NCBI RefSeq assembly: GCF_003576245.1
Contig: NZ_QWGA01000007.1
Span: 248,001-312,000 of the forward strand
Reading direction: 5' to 3'
From: Henriciella algicola
Lineage (GTDB): Bacteria > Pseudomonadota > Alphaproteobacteria > Caulobacterales > Hyphomonadaceae
Length of the DNA: 64,000 nt
The notes beneath the pieces were generated by a model. It made no database searches. It worked only from the letters and a program-made list of their open reading frames with translations, and was not told the origin of the DNA. The translations under genes were made by a program, and so were the position numbers. Shown in pieces: positions 48,225 through 57,175 of the stretch. Position 1 is the first letter of the stretch. Each line of letters starts with the position of its first letter.

Positions 48225-49528
48225 CCGCGCTCTGACACCGGCTTGAAGTCTCGCAGCGGTGCGCCGGTATAGATCTGGCGCGGACGACCGATGCGCTGGG
48301 TCGGGTCGTCGATCATCTCGTTGAGTTGAGACACCCAGCCGACGGTGCGGGCGAGCGCGAAGAGAACCGTGAACATCTCGGTCGGGAAGCCCATCGCATC
48401 GAGAATGATGCCGGAGTAGAAGTCGACGTTTGGATAGAGCTTCTTCTCAACGAAGTACTCGTCTTCGAGCGCAATCTTCTCAAGCTCCATCGCGACCTTG
48501 AGGATTGGCGTGTCCTTGATGCCAAGCTCGTTTAGAACTTCGTGCGCGGTTTCCTGCATCACCTTGGCGCGCGGATCGTAGTTCTTGTAGACGCGGTGAC
48601 CAAAGCCCATGAGGCGGAACGGGTCTTCCTTGTCTTTGGCGCGGGCGATGAACTCCGGAATGCGGTCAACCGAGCCGATCTCGTGCAGCATGTTGAGGCA
48701 AGCCTCATTCGCGCCGCCATGCGACGGGCCCCAGAGACAGGCGACGCCTGCCGCAACGGCTGCATATGGGTGCGCACCAGACGAGCCCGCGAGACGGACC
48801 GTCGATGTCGACGCGTTCTGCTCATGGTCGGCATGCAGGATGAAGAAGCGGTCCATCGCTTTGGCGAGGGTCGGGCTGATCTTGTAGTCTTCAGCCGGGA
48901 CCGAGAAACACATGCGCAGGAAGTTCTCTGCGTAGGACAGATCATTGCGCGGATTCACGAAGGGCTGGCCGATCGAATATTTGTACACGCGCGCGGCGAG
49001 GGTCGGCATCTTCGCGATGAGGCGGATCGATGCGAGGCGGCGTTCTTCCGGGTCAGCGCTGTCCATTGAGCTTGGATAGAAGGCGGACATGGCGCCGACC
49101 GTGCCGGTCAGCATCGCCATCGGGTGGCTGTCACGGCGGAAACCGTCAAAAAAGCGGTCCATCTGCGTGTGAAGCAGGGTGTGCTGCGTGATTTCGCGTG
49201 CAAAATTCTTGAACTGCGAACCGGTTGGCAGCTCACCGTTCAGAAGGAGGTAGCAGACCTCCAGATAGCCGGACTGTTCTGCCAGCTGATCGATTGGGTA
49301 GCCGCGGTGAAGGAGAACGCCTTCTTCGCCATCAATGAACGTGATCTGCGACTCACAGCTCGCGGTCGACGTGAAGCCAGGATCAAGCGTGAAAACGCCA
49401 GCATCGCCGTAAAGTTTTTTCACGTCCACGACGTTTGGACCGAGTGTCCCGCTCAGGACTGGCAGATCGTGGGTCTTGCCATCAATTTCAATTTTCGCCG
49501 TCCCGGCAGGTTTCGTCTTGTTGATCAT
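48221..49528 (-). CDS. gltA: Citrate synthase
   Basis: Condenses acetyl-CoA and oxaloacetate, entering the TCA cycle. The 435 residues match the bacterial hexameric type: [29 protein letters not shown] near the start, [50 protein letters not shown] in the middle (with catalytic His) and [19 protein letters not shown] near residue 310. It lies 24 bases downstream of gltX in the same direction, so co-transcription is plausible though gltA commonly has its own promoter. It converges on lpxB with a 4-base overlap and no terminator between. Confidence 0.95.
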   Translation of the reverse strand: MINKTKPAGTAKIEIDGKTHDLPVLSGTLGPNVVDVKKLYGDAGVFTLDPGFTSTASCESQITFIDGEEGVLLHRGYPIDQLAEQSGYLEVCYLLLNGELPTGSQFKNFAREITQHTLLHTQMDRFFDGFRRDSHPMAMLTGTVGAMSAFYPSSMDSADPEERRLASIRLIAKMPTLAARVYKYSIGQPFVNPRNDLSYAENFLRMCFSVPAEDYKISPTLAKAMDRFFILHADHEQNASTSTVRLAGSSGAHPYAAVAAGVACLWGPSHGGANEACLNMLHEIGSVDRIPEFIARAKDKEDPFRLMGFGHRVYKNYDPRAKVMQETAHEVLNELGIKDTPILKVAMELEKIALEDEYFVEKKLYPNVDFYSGIILDAMGFPTEMFTVLFALARTVGWVSQLNEMIDDPTQRIGRPRQIYTGAPLRDFKPVSERG

Positions 49529-49552
49529 GTCTGCTCTCTCATCCGTGTCGGT

Positions 49553-51037
49553 CTATTCACTCTGCATGTCAGTGCGAGCGAGGTGAAAATCAATGCGTGA
49601 CAGGGTCTCATTGCGGCCGAGCCATTCCATTACCGGCGCGAGGTCCGGTGCAGGAAGTCCTCCGGTCAGGGCCGCACGAACGGGCGGACCAACCTGGCCA
49701 AAGGACAATTCGTTTTCAGCGCAGTAAGACTGTAACGCCTGTTGCAGTGCGGTATCGCGCCATTCCTCTACATTGGCAATGGCTTGCCGCAAATCAGACA
49801 GGCGTTCGAGGTTGTCACCGGACAGGGCCTTGCGGGCCTTCTTGTTGAGATTGTCGGTATTGGCGCTCCAGAGGAAGCTGAACGCTTCGGCCAGTTCTGG
49901 CAGGGTCGCACCACGATCCTTCATGGAAGGAAGGGCGGCGGTGATCCGCTCCATGATGGTATCGTCCATAGGCTCGCCCTTGGCTTCTTCGAGCCATGGC
50001 TTCAGAAGCGTCAGAAGGCGCGCATCGTCGCAGGCGCGAATGAAATGCGCATTGACGTCGTTCAGCTTGGCAAGGTCCAGCCGGGCAGGCGAACGATTGA
50101 TCGCCTCGATCGAGAAGACTTTCGCCGCCGATTCGAGCGTGAAGATTTCTTCGTCGCCATGGCTCCAGCCAAGACGAAGGAGATAGGAATTCAGCGCTTC
50201 GGGCAGATAGCCCATATCGCGGTAGGCGGTCGTGCTGAGTGCGCCATGACGCTTTGACAGCTTGGCGCCATCATCGCCGTGGATCATCGGCACATGGGAG
50301 AAGTGCGGAACGTCCCAGTCCATCGCCTGATAGATGGGGATCTGGCGGAATGTGTTGCGCAGGTGATCGTCGCCGCGAATGACATGGGTGACGCCCATAT
50401 CGTGGTCGTCGACGACGACGGCCAGCATGTAGGTGGGCGAGCCATCAGCGCGCAGCAGTATGAGGTCGTCGATCTCGCGCGCGGCGACCTTTACCTCGCC
50501 CTGGACGCCGTCCTGTACGATGATCTGACCATCATCAGGCGCGCGTAGGCGGATGGTGTATGGTGCATCAGGCGCTGGCGCTTCGCCGCCATCGCGCCAA
50601 GGCGAGCGGAATGGGGCGAGCAGTTCTTCAGCTTTGCGCAGCAGCGACTGGCGGTCGGCTTCGCTGACGCCGTCTTGTTTCGCAGCAGCGCGGGCGGCTT
50701 CGCCCTCGTCGCGGCGGGCCTGCAGCTCTTCCGGGGTCGCATAGCAACGAAAGGCACGGCCATTCGCGACCATTGCTTCGGCGCATTCGACATGGCGTCC
50801 GGCCTGCGCGCTCTGGAAGACCGGTGCCTCGTCGGCATCGAGGCCAAGCCAGCTCATGCCATCGAGAATCGCATCGACGGCTTCCTGGGTGGAACGCGCC
50901 TTGTCGGTATCCTCGATCCGCAGCAGGAATTTTCCCTGGTTGCGGCGTGCAAACAAGTAGTTGAAAAGAGCTGTGCGTGCGCCGCCAATGTGGAGCATGC
51001 CAGTCGGGGAGGGGGCAAATCGCGTTATCGTCGTCAT
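49553..51037 (-). CDS. gltX: Glutamyl-tRNA synthetase
   Basis: Class I synthetase that charges tRNA-Glu (and, in organisms with GatCAB, tRNA-Gln). The 494 residues begin MTTITRFAPSPTGMLHIGGARTALFNYLFAR with the HIGH-type motif near 16-19, followed by LLRIEDTDKARS and the KLSKRHG motif (KMSKS type). The ATG at 51037 is preferred because the extra 19 codons of the longer frame are not family-like and run toward the comEC start. Its substrate tRNA-Glu gene is in the window at 2610. Confidence 0.95.
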   Translation of the reverse strand: MTTITRFAPSPTGMLHIGGARTALFNYLFARRNQGKFLLRIEDTDKARSTQEAVDAILDGMSWLGLDADEAPVFQSAQAGRHVECAEAMVANGRAFRCYATPEELQARRDEGEAARAAAKQDGVSEADRQSLLRKAEELLAPFRSPWRDGGEAPAPDAPYTIRLRAPDDGQIIVQDGVQGEVKVAAREIDDLILLRADGSPTYMLAVVVDDHDMGVTHVIRGDDHLRNTFRQIPIYQAMDWDVPHFSHVPMIHGDDGAKLSKRHGALSTTAYRDMGYLPEALNSYLLRLGWSHGDEEIFTLESAAKVFSIEAINRSPARLDLAKLNDVNAHFIRACDDARLLTLLKPWLEEAKGEPMDDTIMERITAALPSMKDRGATLPELAEAFSFLWSANTDNLNKKARKALSGDNLERLSDLRQAIANVEEWRDTALQQALQSYCAENELSFGQVGPPVRAALTGGLPAPDLAPVMEWLGRNETLSRIDFHLARTDMQSE

Positions 51038-51086
51038 CAGTCTGACAAACTGTCCGGTTCTGCTTCTGATCAGGTATCTGGGCGCC

Positions 51087-53176
51087 ATGAACACTCTGAA
51101 AGGGCATCAGGCAAGAGGCGCGCTGATTTCCCTCGCGGAGGCTCGGCAGAGAGCCGTGTTTTACACCTCGTTCTGAACGGCCCGCTCTATTTCGCACTCG
51201 GACTTTGTCTCGGTGCGATTGTCTATTTTACCGTCCCTTTCGAGCCGCCGCTGCTCGTACTTCTAGTGCTGACGGCGGCAACCAGCGGCGCTGTATTTTT
51301 TGGCCTTCGACATGCAGACGGCTTTGGGCTCCGTCTCACGCTAATCCTCATCATGGGGGCTGTTTCCGGCTCGATGGTGTCCAAGATCCATACGATGGTC
51401 CGGCCAGCGCCGCCTGTGCAGCAGATGATCGGTCCGACCATGATTGAAGGCTGGGTGAGCGCTGTGGAGCCCGGTGAGAAGGGCGTGCGGTTGCGCCTCG
51501 ACGTCCACGCAATCGGCGGCATCAATCCTGAACGGCTGCCGAAACGTATCCGGCTTACGCACTCGCTATCTCTGAATGTCGCACCAGGTCGATTCGTGCG
51601 TTGCTGGGCTGTTCTCAGGCCGCCGCCGCAGCCCGGCATGCCCGGGGACTATGCCTTCAACCGGCAGGCCTTCTTTGATGGGCTGGACGGGGTCGGATAT
51701 GTTCAGGGGCGGTGCCGAGGCGGGACGCTGGGGGAGCAGCGGGGCTTCATGGAGAGGCTGAGCAGCACGGTAAGCGTCACGCGCCGGTCGCTCGCGATAC
51801 ATGTAAGGGACGCGGCTGGTGAACGCGCTGGCGGGTTTGCTGCAGCGCTGGCGTCTGGCGACCGCAGCTTCATGGAGCAGGCGGATGTCGAAGCGCTTCG
51901 CCGCGCAGGACTTGCGCACTTGCTCGCGATCTCAGGTTTGCACCTCGGGATCGTTGGCGGCCTCGTCTATGTCAGCGTGCGGCGCGTGCTGTCGCTCTGG
52001 GAATGGTTTGCGTTGCGCGTCCCCGTGCAGAAGCCGGCAGCTGCCGTCGCGCTTACTATGACGGTGCTCTATCTTGTGCTTTCGGGCGCAAGCATTTCGA
52101 CCCAGCGAGCCTTCATCATGGCCGCAGTCTTCTTCGGGGCCATTCTTCTGGATCGATCACCTCTCAGCTTTCGCTCTTTCGCCGTCGCGATGGCGGCCGT
52201 CATCCTGATCCAGCCGCACAGCGTGATGACACCCGGTTTCCAGATGTCGTTCGCCGCCACGGGAGCGCTTATTGCTACCTATCTGGTCTGGCGGGAGAAA
52301 CGTCAGGCCCAATCCGACAGGAGGCCGGGCAACGGTTTTGTATTCACGCTGCAGTCTCTCGTGGTGACGTCGATTGTCGGCGCGGCGGCCACTGCGCCAT
52401 TCGCGCTCTATCATTTCGACCGCGTGGCACCGGGCGGTCTTTGGGCGAATCTTCTTGCCATGCCCATCATCACATTCGTTAGCGCGCCTTTGGCTGGGCT
52501 GGCACTCGCAACGGCGCCCATCGGGCTGGACGAGCCATTTCTTCGCCTGTTTGGCTGGTCGCTCGAACAGGTGCTGGCGATCGCACACTGGGTCTCAAAC
52601 CAGCCGGGCAGTGACTTCATGATTAGGGATCCGATGCCCGCCGGTGTTCTGCTCGTATTGAGTGTCGGGCTAATCGCAATCTGTGTGGTGCGAGGCCTGC
52701 TATACCGCGTGATCGCGACTGCCGGGACCGTTCTGACTGCCGCAATCGTATGGATGAGCATGTCGTCTATCATCCTTCACTGGTCGGCATCTGGTGAGGT
52801 GCTGGTGCACGACGAAGGGATGGGATGGCATAAACTCTCCGTCGCCAATGGCGAGGGCCTCCCGCCACTTACGCTTGGCGATCTTGAAGCCGGCGATGAG
52901 TGCCGCGGAACGACCTGCAGATTCGACACCGCTGCTGGCCTCATCGCAATCGTCGATGGCGAGGCGTCCTGTATACGAGAGGCCGCCTATGTACTGCTCG
53001 CTGAGGATCGCCAGACGCTCTGCACAGCGGAGGAAAGCGTCATCACATGGAGTGACGTAGAGGAGGCAGGTGGCCTCAGCCTGGCCCGGAGCTGGAGAGG
53101 TCGGACGCACATTCGCGCCATGCCTTGCGGCAGGCGCAAATGGCAGCCTTGTTCTGGAAACGCTTTTACCGACTAG
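51087..53176 (+). CDS. comEC: ComEC/Rec2 family DNA-uptake channel protein, apparent frameshift near the start
   Basis: Inner-membrane channel that carries single-stranded DNA into the cytoplasm during transformation. The long frame has about ten membrane helices, an N-terminal DUF4131-like OB part ([20 protein letters not shown]) and the competence domain with [31 protein letters not shown]. It ends without the C-terminal beta-lactamase-like domain. The body frame has no usable ATG, GTG or TTG before the conserved [17 protein letters not shown] helix. An ATG at 51087 in a frame displaced by one base encodes an N-terminus that looks right ([12 protein letters not shown]) and stops at 51174-51176. 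One extra T in the T4 run at 51159-51162 would join them. It diverges from gltX and its TAG overlaps lexA's stop. Confidence 0.8.
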
Positions 53177-53856
53177 TCGTACCGACGTACGAGCGCGACG
53201 AGACGGCCCTGGATGCGCACCCGGTCCGGCCCGAAGATGCGGGTCTCATAAGCCGGGTTCGCCGCTTCAAGCGCGATCGACGCGCCCTTCTTGCGAAGAC
53301 GTTTGAGCGTCGCTTCTTCCTCATCAATCAGCGCCACGACGATGTCCCCGCTATGGGCATCTTCGGTTCGCTTCAGGATGACGAGGTCACCATCGTGGAT
53401 GCCTGCATCGATCATGGAGTCACCCTTCACCTCGAGCGCGAAATGTTCGTCGCCTTCAGGAAGGTCGGCAGGTGGGTGAATGCGATTGGTTTCGTGCTGG
53501 ATCGCCTCGATAGGAACACCGGCAGCAATGCGGCCAAGCACAGGGATTGTCTTGCCGGACATTGTCGGCGCCGGCATCGCATTCCCGACAACACTCGGGC
53601 GAAACACCTGACGTCCGCGCGGTGGCGCAGCAGGAGCTGCCGAATCCGGTAGCTTCAGGACTTCGAGAGCACGTGCCCGGTTCGCAAGCCGTTTGATGAA
53701 GCCGCGTTCTTCGAGCGCCGTGATCAGGCGGTGAATACCCGACTTGGAAGCGAGGTTAAGCGCTTCCTTCATTTCGTCGAAAGAAGGTGAGACCCCATCG
53801 CGTTTGATTCGCTCATGGATGAAGAGCAGCAGCTCTTTCTGTTTATTGGTCAGCAC
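53173..53856 (-). CDS. lexA: SOS repressor LexA
   Basis: Transcriptional repressor of the DNA-damage response. The 227 residues begin with a winged helix-turn-helix DNA-binding domain ([45 protein letters not shown]) and end with the S24 self-cleavage domain: scissile Ala112-Gly113 ([10 protein letters not shown]), Ser147 (VKGDSMID) and Lys185 (EEATLKRL). The recognition helix SKSGIHRLI resembles alphaproteobacterial LexA. A tandem GTTC site lies 30-54 bases upstream, consistent with autorepression. The stop overlaps that of comEC in a shared CTAG. Confidence 0.96.
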   Translation of the reverse strand: MLTNKQKELLLFIHERIKRDGVSPSFDEMKEALNLASKSGIHRLITALEERGFIKRLANRARALEVLKLPDSAAPAAPPRGRQVFRPSVVGNAMPAPTMSGKTIPVLGRIAAGVPIEAIQHETNRIHPPADLPEGDEHFALEVKGDSMIDAGIHDGDLVILKRTEDAHSGDIVVALIDEEEATLKRLRKKGASIALEAANPAYETRIFGPDRVRIQGRLVALVRRYD

Positions 53857-53885
53857 GTTCTGGCCTCCGGATCAAAAACCTGTTT

Positions 53886-53910
53886 GTTCACATGTGTTCT
53901 ACATGCGTTC
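53886..53910 (-). promoter_or_regulatory. LexA operator (SOS box) of lexA
   Basis: Three GTTC half-sites occur at 53886-53889, 53896-53899 and 53907-53910. The second and third are 7 bases apart (GTTCTACATGCGTTC), which is the alphaproteobacterial direct-repeat consensus GTTC-N7-GTTC. The first is separated by 6. The site is 30-54 bases upstream of the lexA start. Confidence 0.85.
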
Positions 53911-53920
53911 CCGTTTCAGG

Positions 53921-54721
53921 TCAATCGTCAAGAGACTTTCTCAGATTTTCGCAGATGCCAGCGCGGTTTTGCGCTTTCATGAGGCTTTCACCAATCAGGA
54001 AGCGCCGTGCCCCGCTTTTCGCTAGGCGCTGGATGTGTTCGGGTTTGGAAATACCGCTCTCTGAAATGAGGGTCTTCCCTTCGCCGAGCAGTGGGGCGAG
54101 CCTTTCGGTCGTCGACAGGTCGGTCACCATGCGCTTCAGGTCTCGATTGTTGACACCTACCAGAGTGCACGCCAACGCATTGGCGCGCGCGAGCTCGTCT
54201 TCATCGTGCACTTCCACGATCGCATCCATGCCAAGCTCAGAAGTTGCGGCCAGCAACTCAGTGGCCAGCGCATCATCGACAGCGGAGAGGATGACCAGAA
54301 TTGCATCGGCGCCCGCGGCGCGCGCTTCTGCCACCTGGATGGGGTCGATCATGAATTCCTTGCGCAGCAGCGGAATGCTGACCGCGTTACGGATGGCGCG
54401 AAGGTCATCGAGCGACCCGCCGAAGCTCGGATAGTCCGTCAGTATTGAAAGACAGGCCGCCCCGGCGCTCTCGTACTCCTGTGCGATAGCGACTGGGTCG
54501 GCCCCGGGCAGGATATCGCCAGCGGAAGGGGATTTGCGTTTGAGTTCGCAGATCAAGGCGGCGTCCCCGGTGGAGGCAACCTCGGCAAGGCGGCGCTCAA
54601 AACCCCGCGGTGCGGGCGCCGACTTTGAAGCTTTCAATAGCTCGTCCATCGTCGTCTGACGTTTGAGTTCAGCGACTTCGCCTCGCTTGTATTCAATGAT
54701 GCTATCGAGCGCGGTTGCCAT
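53921..54721 (-). CDS. trpC: Indole-3-glycerol phosphate synthase
   Basis: Fourth tryptophan step, closing the indole ring from CdRP. The 266 residues form a TIM barrel with ALICELKRKSPSAGDIL (catalytic Lys), SILTDYPSFGGSLDDLRAIR, PLLRKEFMIDPIQVAEARAAGADAILVI and VGVNNRDLKRMVTDLSTTERLAP. The ATG shares one base with the trpD stop, so translation is coupled. It is monofunctional (no fused TrpF). Confidence 0.95.
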   Translation of the reverse strand: MATALDSIIEYKRGEVAELKRQTTMDELLKASKSAPAPRGFERRLAEVASTGDAALICELKRKSPSAGDILPGADPVAIAQEYESAGAACLSILTDYPSFGGSLDDLRAIRNAVSIPLLRKEFMIDPIQVAEARAAGADAILVILSAVDDALATELLAATSELGMDAIVEVHDEDELARANALACTLVGVNNRDLKRMVTDLSTTERLAPLLGEGKTLISESGISKPEHIQRLAKSGARRFLIGESLMKAQNRAGICENLRKSLDD

Positions 54722-55746
54722 CAGGAGGCCTTCCCTGAGCTGATATCTGCCAGAAGAGAAAGAGTGTGCAGTGCACGGCCGCTATCGATTGCGTCGGAAG
54801 CGAGCGTGACGCCGTGGCGGAGATCTTCCGCGATGCCAAGTAGCGTCAGGCCTGCCGAGGCGTTGAGCAGGACCACGTCGCGAAACGGGCCGGGCCGGCC
54901 TTCAAGCAGGTCGCGGATAGCCCCTGCATTGTCGTCCGGCGCGCCGCCTTCGAGAGCGGATAGGGGACTGGTGTCCAGCCCTGCATCGGCCGGTGTTATC
55001 GTGAGCGAGGTGATCTGGCCGCCAGCAACTTCGCGGACCTTGGTCTCACCCGAAATCGAGATCTCGTCGATGCCATCGACGCCGTGAACGACCCATGCCT
55101 TTTCGATGCCGAGCTTTAGAAGCGTTTCAGCCATCGGGTCGAGCCAACGCTCATCATAGACACCGAGGATCTGGTGCGTCGCATTGGCGGGGTTCGACAG
55201 GGGCCCGAGAAGATTGAAAATGGTGCGGATGCCGAGGCTTGCACGGATCGGCGCGACATGGCGCATCGCTGAATGGTGACTGCGGGCGAACAGGAAGCCG
55301 ACGCCAGCTTTTTCAAGACAGTGTTCGAATGTCTGCGCCGTGATGTCGAGTTCGACACCCAGCGCTTCGAGCACATCAGCTGAACCGGTCTTTGGTGGCA
55401 CCGAGCGATTGCCGTGCTTTGCCACGCGTCCACCACAGGCAGCGATAACGAGCGCACTTGCGGTCGACGTGTTGAGCGATTTCCAGGGGAGCCCGCCCGT
55501 GCCGCACGTATCGAGGAGGGGGCCGGCTGCGTCCACCGTGCGTGCATGGCGGCGCATGGCCTTAGCGCCCGCAAAGAGCTCATTCGACGTTTCACCCCGA
55601 ACGGCCAGCCCCATCAGGAAGGCGCCGACCTGTTCGGGGGCGCCTTCACCAGACAGGAGAGTGTCGAATGAGGCTTCGAGGACCTCAACGGCCAGTTCTT
55701 CCGACCGGGCAAGCGCCTTGATTGCGATGTCGAGCGATTGGGTCAT
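54721..55746 (-). CDS. trpD: Anthranilate phosphoribosyltransferase
   Basis: Transfers phosphoribose from PRPP to anthranilate. The 341 residues contain LLDTCGTGG..., VAKHGNRSVPPKTGSADVLEALGVEL (about 105-130), FLFARSHHSAMRHVAPIRASLGIRTIFNLLGPLSNPA and VVHGVDGIDEISI. The PRPP loop is GTGGLPWKSLNTST at 82-95, where the commonest form is GTGGDG...NIST, so Leu-Pro replaces Asp-Gly. The rest of the active site is conserved. It is 72 bases downstream of the hydrolase gene. Confidence 0.93.
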   Translation of the reverse strand: MTQSLDIAIKALARSEELAVEVLEASFDTLLSGEGAPEQVGAFLMGLAVRGETSNELFAGAKAMRRHARTVDAAGPLLDTCGTGGLPWKSLNTSTASALVIAACGGRVAKHGNRSVPPKTGSADVLEALGVELDITAQTFEHCLEKAGVGFLFARSHHSAMRHVAPIRASLGIRTIFNLLGPLSNPANATHQILGVYDERWLDPMAETLLKLGIEKAWVVHGVDGIDEISISGETKVREVAGGQITSLTITPADAGLDTSPLSALEGGAPDDNAGAIRDLLEGRPGPFRDVVLLNASAGLTLLGIAEDLRHGVTLASDAIDSGRALHTLSLLADISSGKAS

Positions 55747-55818
55747 ACGTCAGTTTTCCAGCACTTCGTGTTGAGCGCGATAGAGGCGATAGGAACGCTG
55801 ATCAAGCTAGCCTGGCTT

Positions 55819-56580
55819 CTAGTAGCCCAGAAATGCTGTAATGTGCGACAGGATGGCCGGATCAAGCGCGAGATCGCGGTGGCTGAGACCGTCCACGATC
55901 AGGGTTTCCGCATTTTCCAGAGACGCCCCCAGCGCTTCAATTGGTGGGGCAGGGCAGCTCTCATCGGCATGAGAGCCGATGAGCAGGATGCGGCCTTTGA
56001 AATCGGCGAGAAGCGCGGACAGGTCTGGAGGACTGAGATCCTCGCCCTGTCGCTCCGTTAGGAGTTCAGCTGCACGCGCGATGACGTCATCGGGTACGCC
56101 CTTGCGGCGTTGGCGGTCACTCCATTGCTCAATTGGCGGCGCGATCATCACGAGGTAGTCGGCTTGCGCGCCTTTCGAAATGGCGTCCGCTGCCGCAAGC
56201 GACCCGAATGAATGAGTGATAATTGCGTCTATGGGCTGCTGATCGGCACAGAGGCCCAGGACGGACCGACCAGCGAGCTGCCAGTTGCAGGTCTCGGCGG
56301 TCGAGGCCCCATGCGCTGGCAGGTCCGTGAGCAGGGCTGGACGGCCATTCTGGATGAAGTCCATAGCAAAGCGGCGCCAGATGCGGTGAGTGTCGTCCCA
56401 GCCATGCACGAAGAGTGTCGGGGCGCCGTCACCGGCCCGCCAGGCCGGCGTCGAGAGCGACTCGCCCGGCACGTCGAAGCGGGTTTGCGGCGGCAGAAGA
56501 TTTTGACCGGGCGCGGCACTGGGGGAACGCGGCTTCAGCTCATCGAGGAGGGCTTCCGCATCCTTCGTCAGCTGGTCCAT
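55819..56580 (-). CDS. Alpha/beta hydrolase inside the trp operon
   Basis: The predicted product is 253 residues with the alpha/beta hydrolase fold: oxyanion region FVHGWDDTHRIW (about 57-68), nucleophile elbow THSFGS with Ser124, a candidate acid Asp206 (IGSHADES) and His234 (VDGLSHRDL). The substrate is unknown; esterase, thioesterase or C-C hydrolase are all possible. It lies between trpG (25 bases after its stop) and trpD in the same direction and so is very probably co-transcribed with tryptophan genes. No signal peptide is present, so it acts in the cytosol. Confidence 0.85.
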   Translation of the reverse strand: MDQLTKDAEALLDELKPRSPSAAPGQNLLPPQTRFDVPGESLSTPAWRAGDGAPTLFVHGWDDTHRIWRRFAMDFIQNGRPALLTDLPAHGASTAETCNWQLAGRSVLGLCADQQPIDAIITHSFGSLAAADAISKGAQADYLVMIAPPIEQWSDRQRRKGVPDDVIARAAELLTERQGEDLSPPDLSALLADFKGRILLIGSHADESCPAPPIEALGASLENAETLIVDGLSHRDLALDPAILSHITAFLGY

Positions 56581-56605
56581 GTCGTCCTCCGGGTTCGAGC
56601 GTCGC

Positions 56606-57175
56606 CTATTTCGTAAGCGCTACGAAATTCTCGATCAATTCATGGCCGTATTCGGTGCGGATCGATTCGGGGTGGAATTGAACGCCGTAGACCGGCTTGT
56701 CGCGGTGGTGGACGGCCATGATTTCACCGTCGTCTGTCCATGCGTCGGCGATGAGTGCGTCCGGAATGCGGTCCTTCGGAATGGCGAGGGAATGGTAGCG
56801 CACGACCTCATACCTCTCAGGAAGCCCCTTGAAGAGGCCGGTCTGTGTCGTGCGGATCGCGGAGACCTTGCCGTGCAGGATGGCGCCGGCCTGAACGACC
56901 GGCTCGCCATAGGCATCACCGATCGACTGGTGGCCAAGACAGACACCGAGGATGGGGAGATCATCAGGGGCCTGCTTGATGAAATTGACGCAGATGCCCG
57001 CCTCACGCGGCGTGCAGGGGCCCGGCGACAGGATCACGCCCGACGGCTTTATCGCCAGCGCTTCATCGACGGTCAGCTCATCATTGCGCACCACACGGGT
57101 GCGGGCGCCTGCCTGCTCGACATAGTGGACCAGATTCCAGGTGAAGCTGTCATAATTGTCGATGACGAGGATCAT
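56606..57175 (-). CDS. trpG: Anthranilate synthase component II (glutamine amidotransferase)
   Basis: Supplies ammonia from glutamine to TrpE. The 189 residues have the class I amidotransferase triad: Cys79 in GVCLGHQSIGDAYG and His/Glu in VQFHPESI. ILVIDNYDSFTWNLVHYV and LSPGPCTPREAG are also typical. A shared TrpG/PabA role in folate synthesis is possible since no separate pabA is in view. Its ATG overlaps the trpE stop by four bases. Confidence 0.95.
   Translation of the reverse strand: MILVIDNYDSFTWNLVHYVEQAGARTRVVRNDELTVDEALAIKPSGVILSPGPCTPREAGICVNFIKQAPDDLPILGVCLGHQSIGDAYGEPVVQAGAILHGKVSAIRTTQTGLFKGLPERYEVVRYHSLAIPKDRIPDALIADAWTDDGEIMAVHHRDKPVYGVQFHPESIRTEYGHELIENFVALTK

Noticed and set aside
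51150-51176. Programmed -1 frameshift in comEC
   Set aside because: The local sequence GTGTTTTACACC does not form a standard X-XXY-YYZ slippery heptamer and no clear downstream pseudoknot was seen; an indel is simpler.
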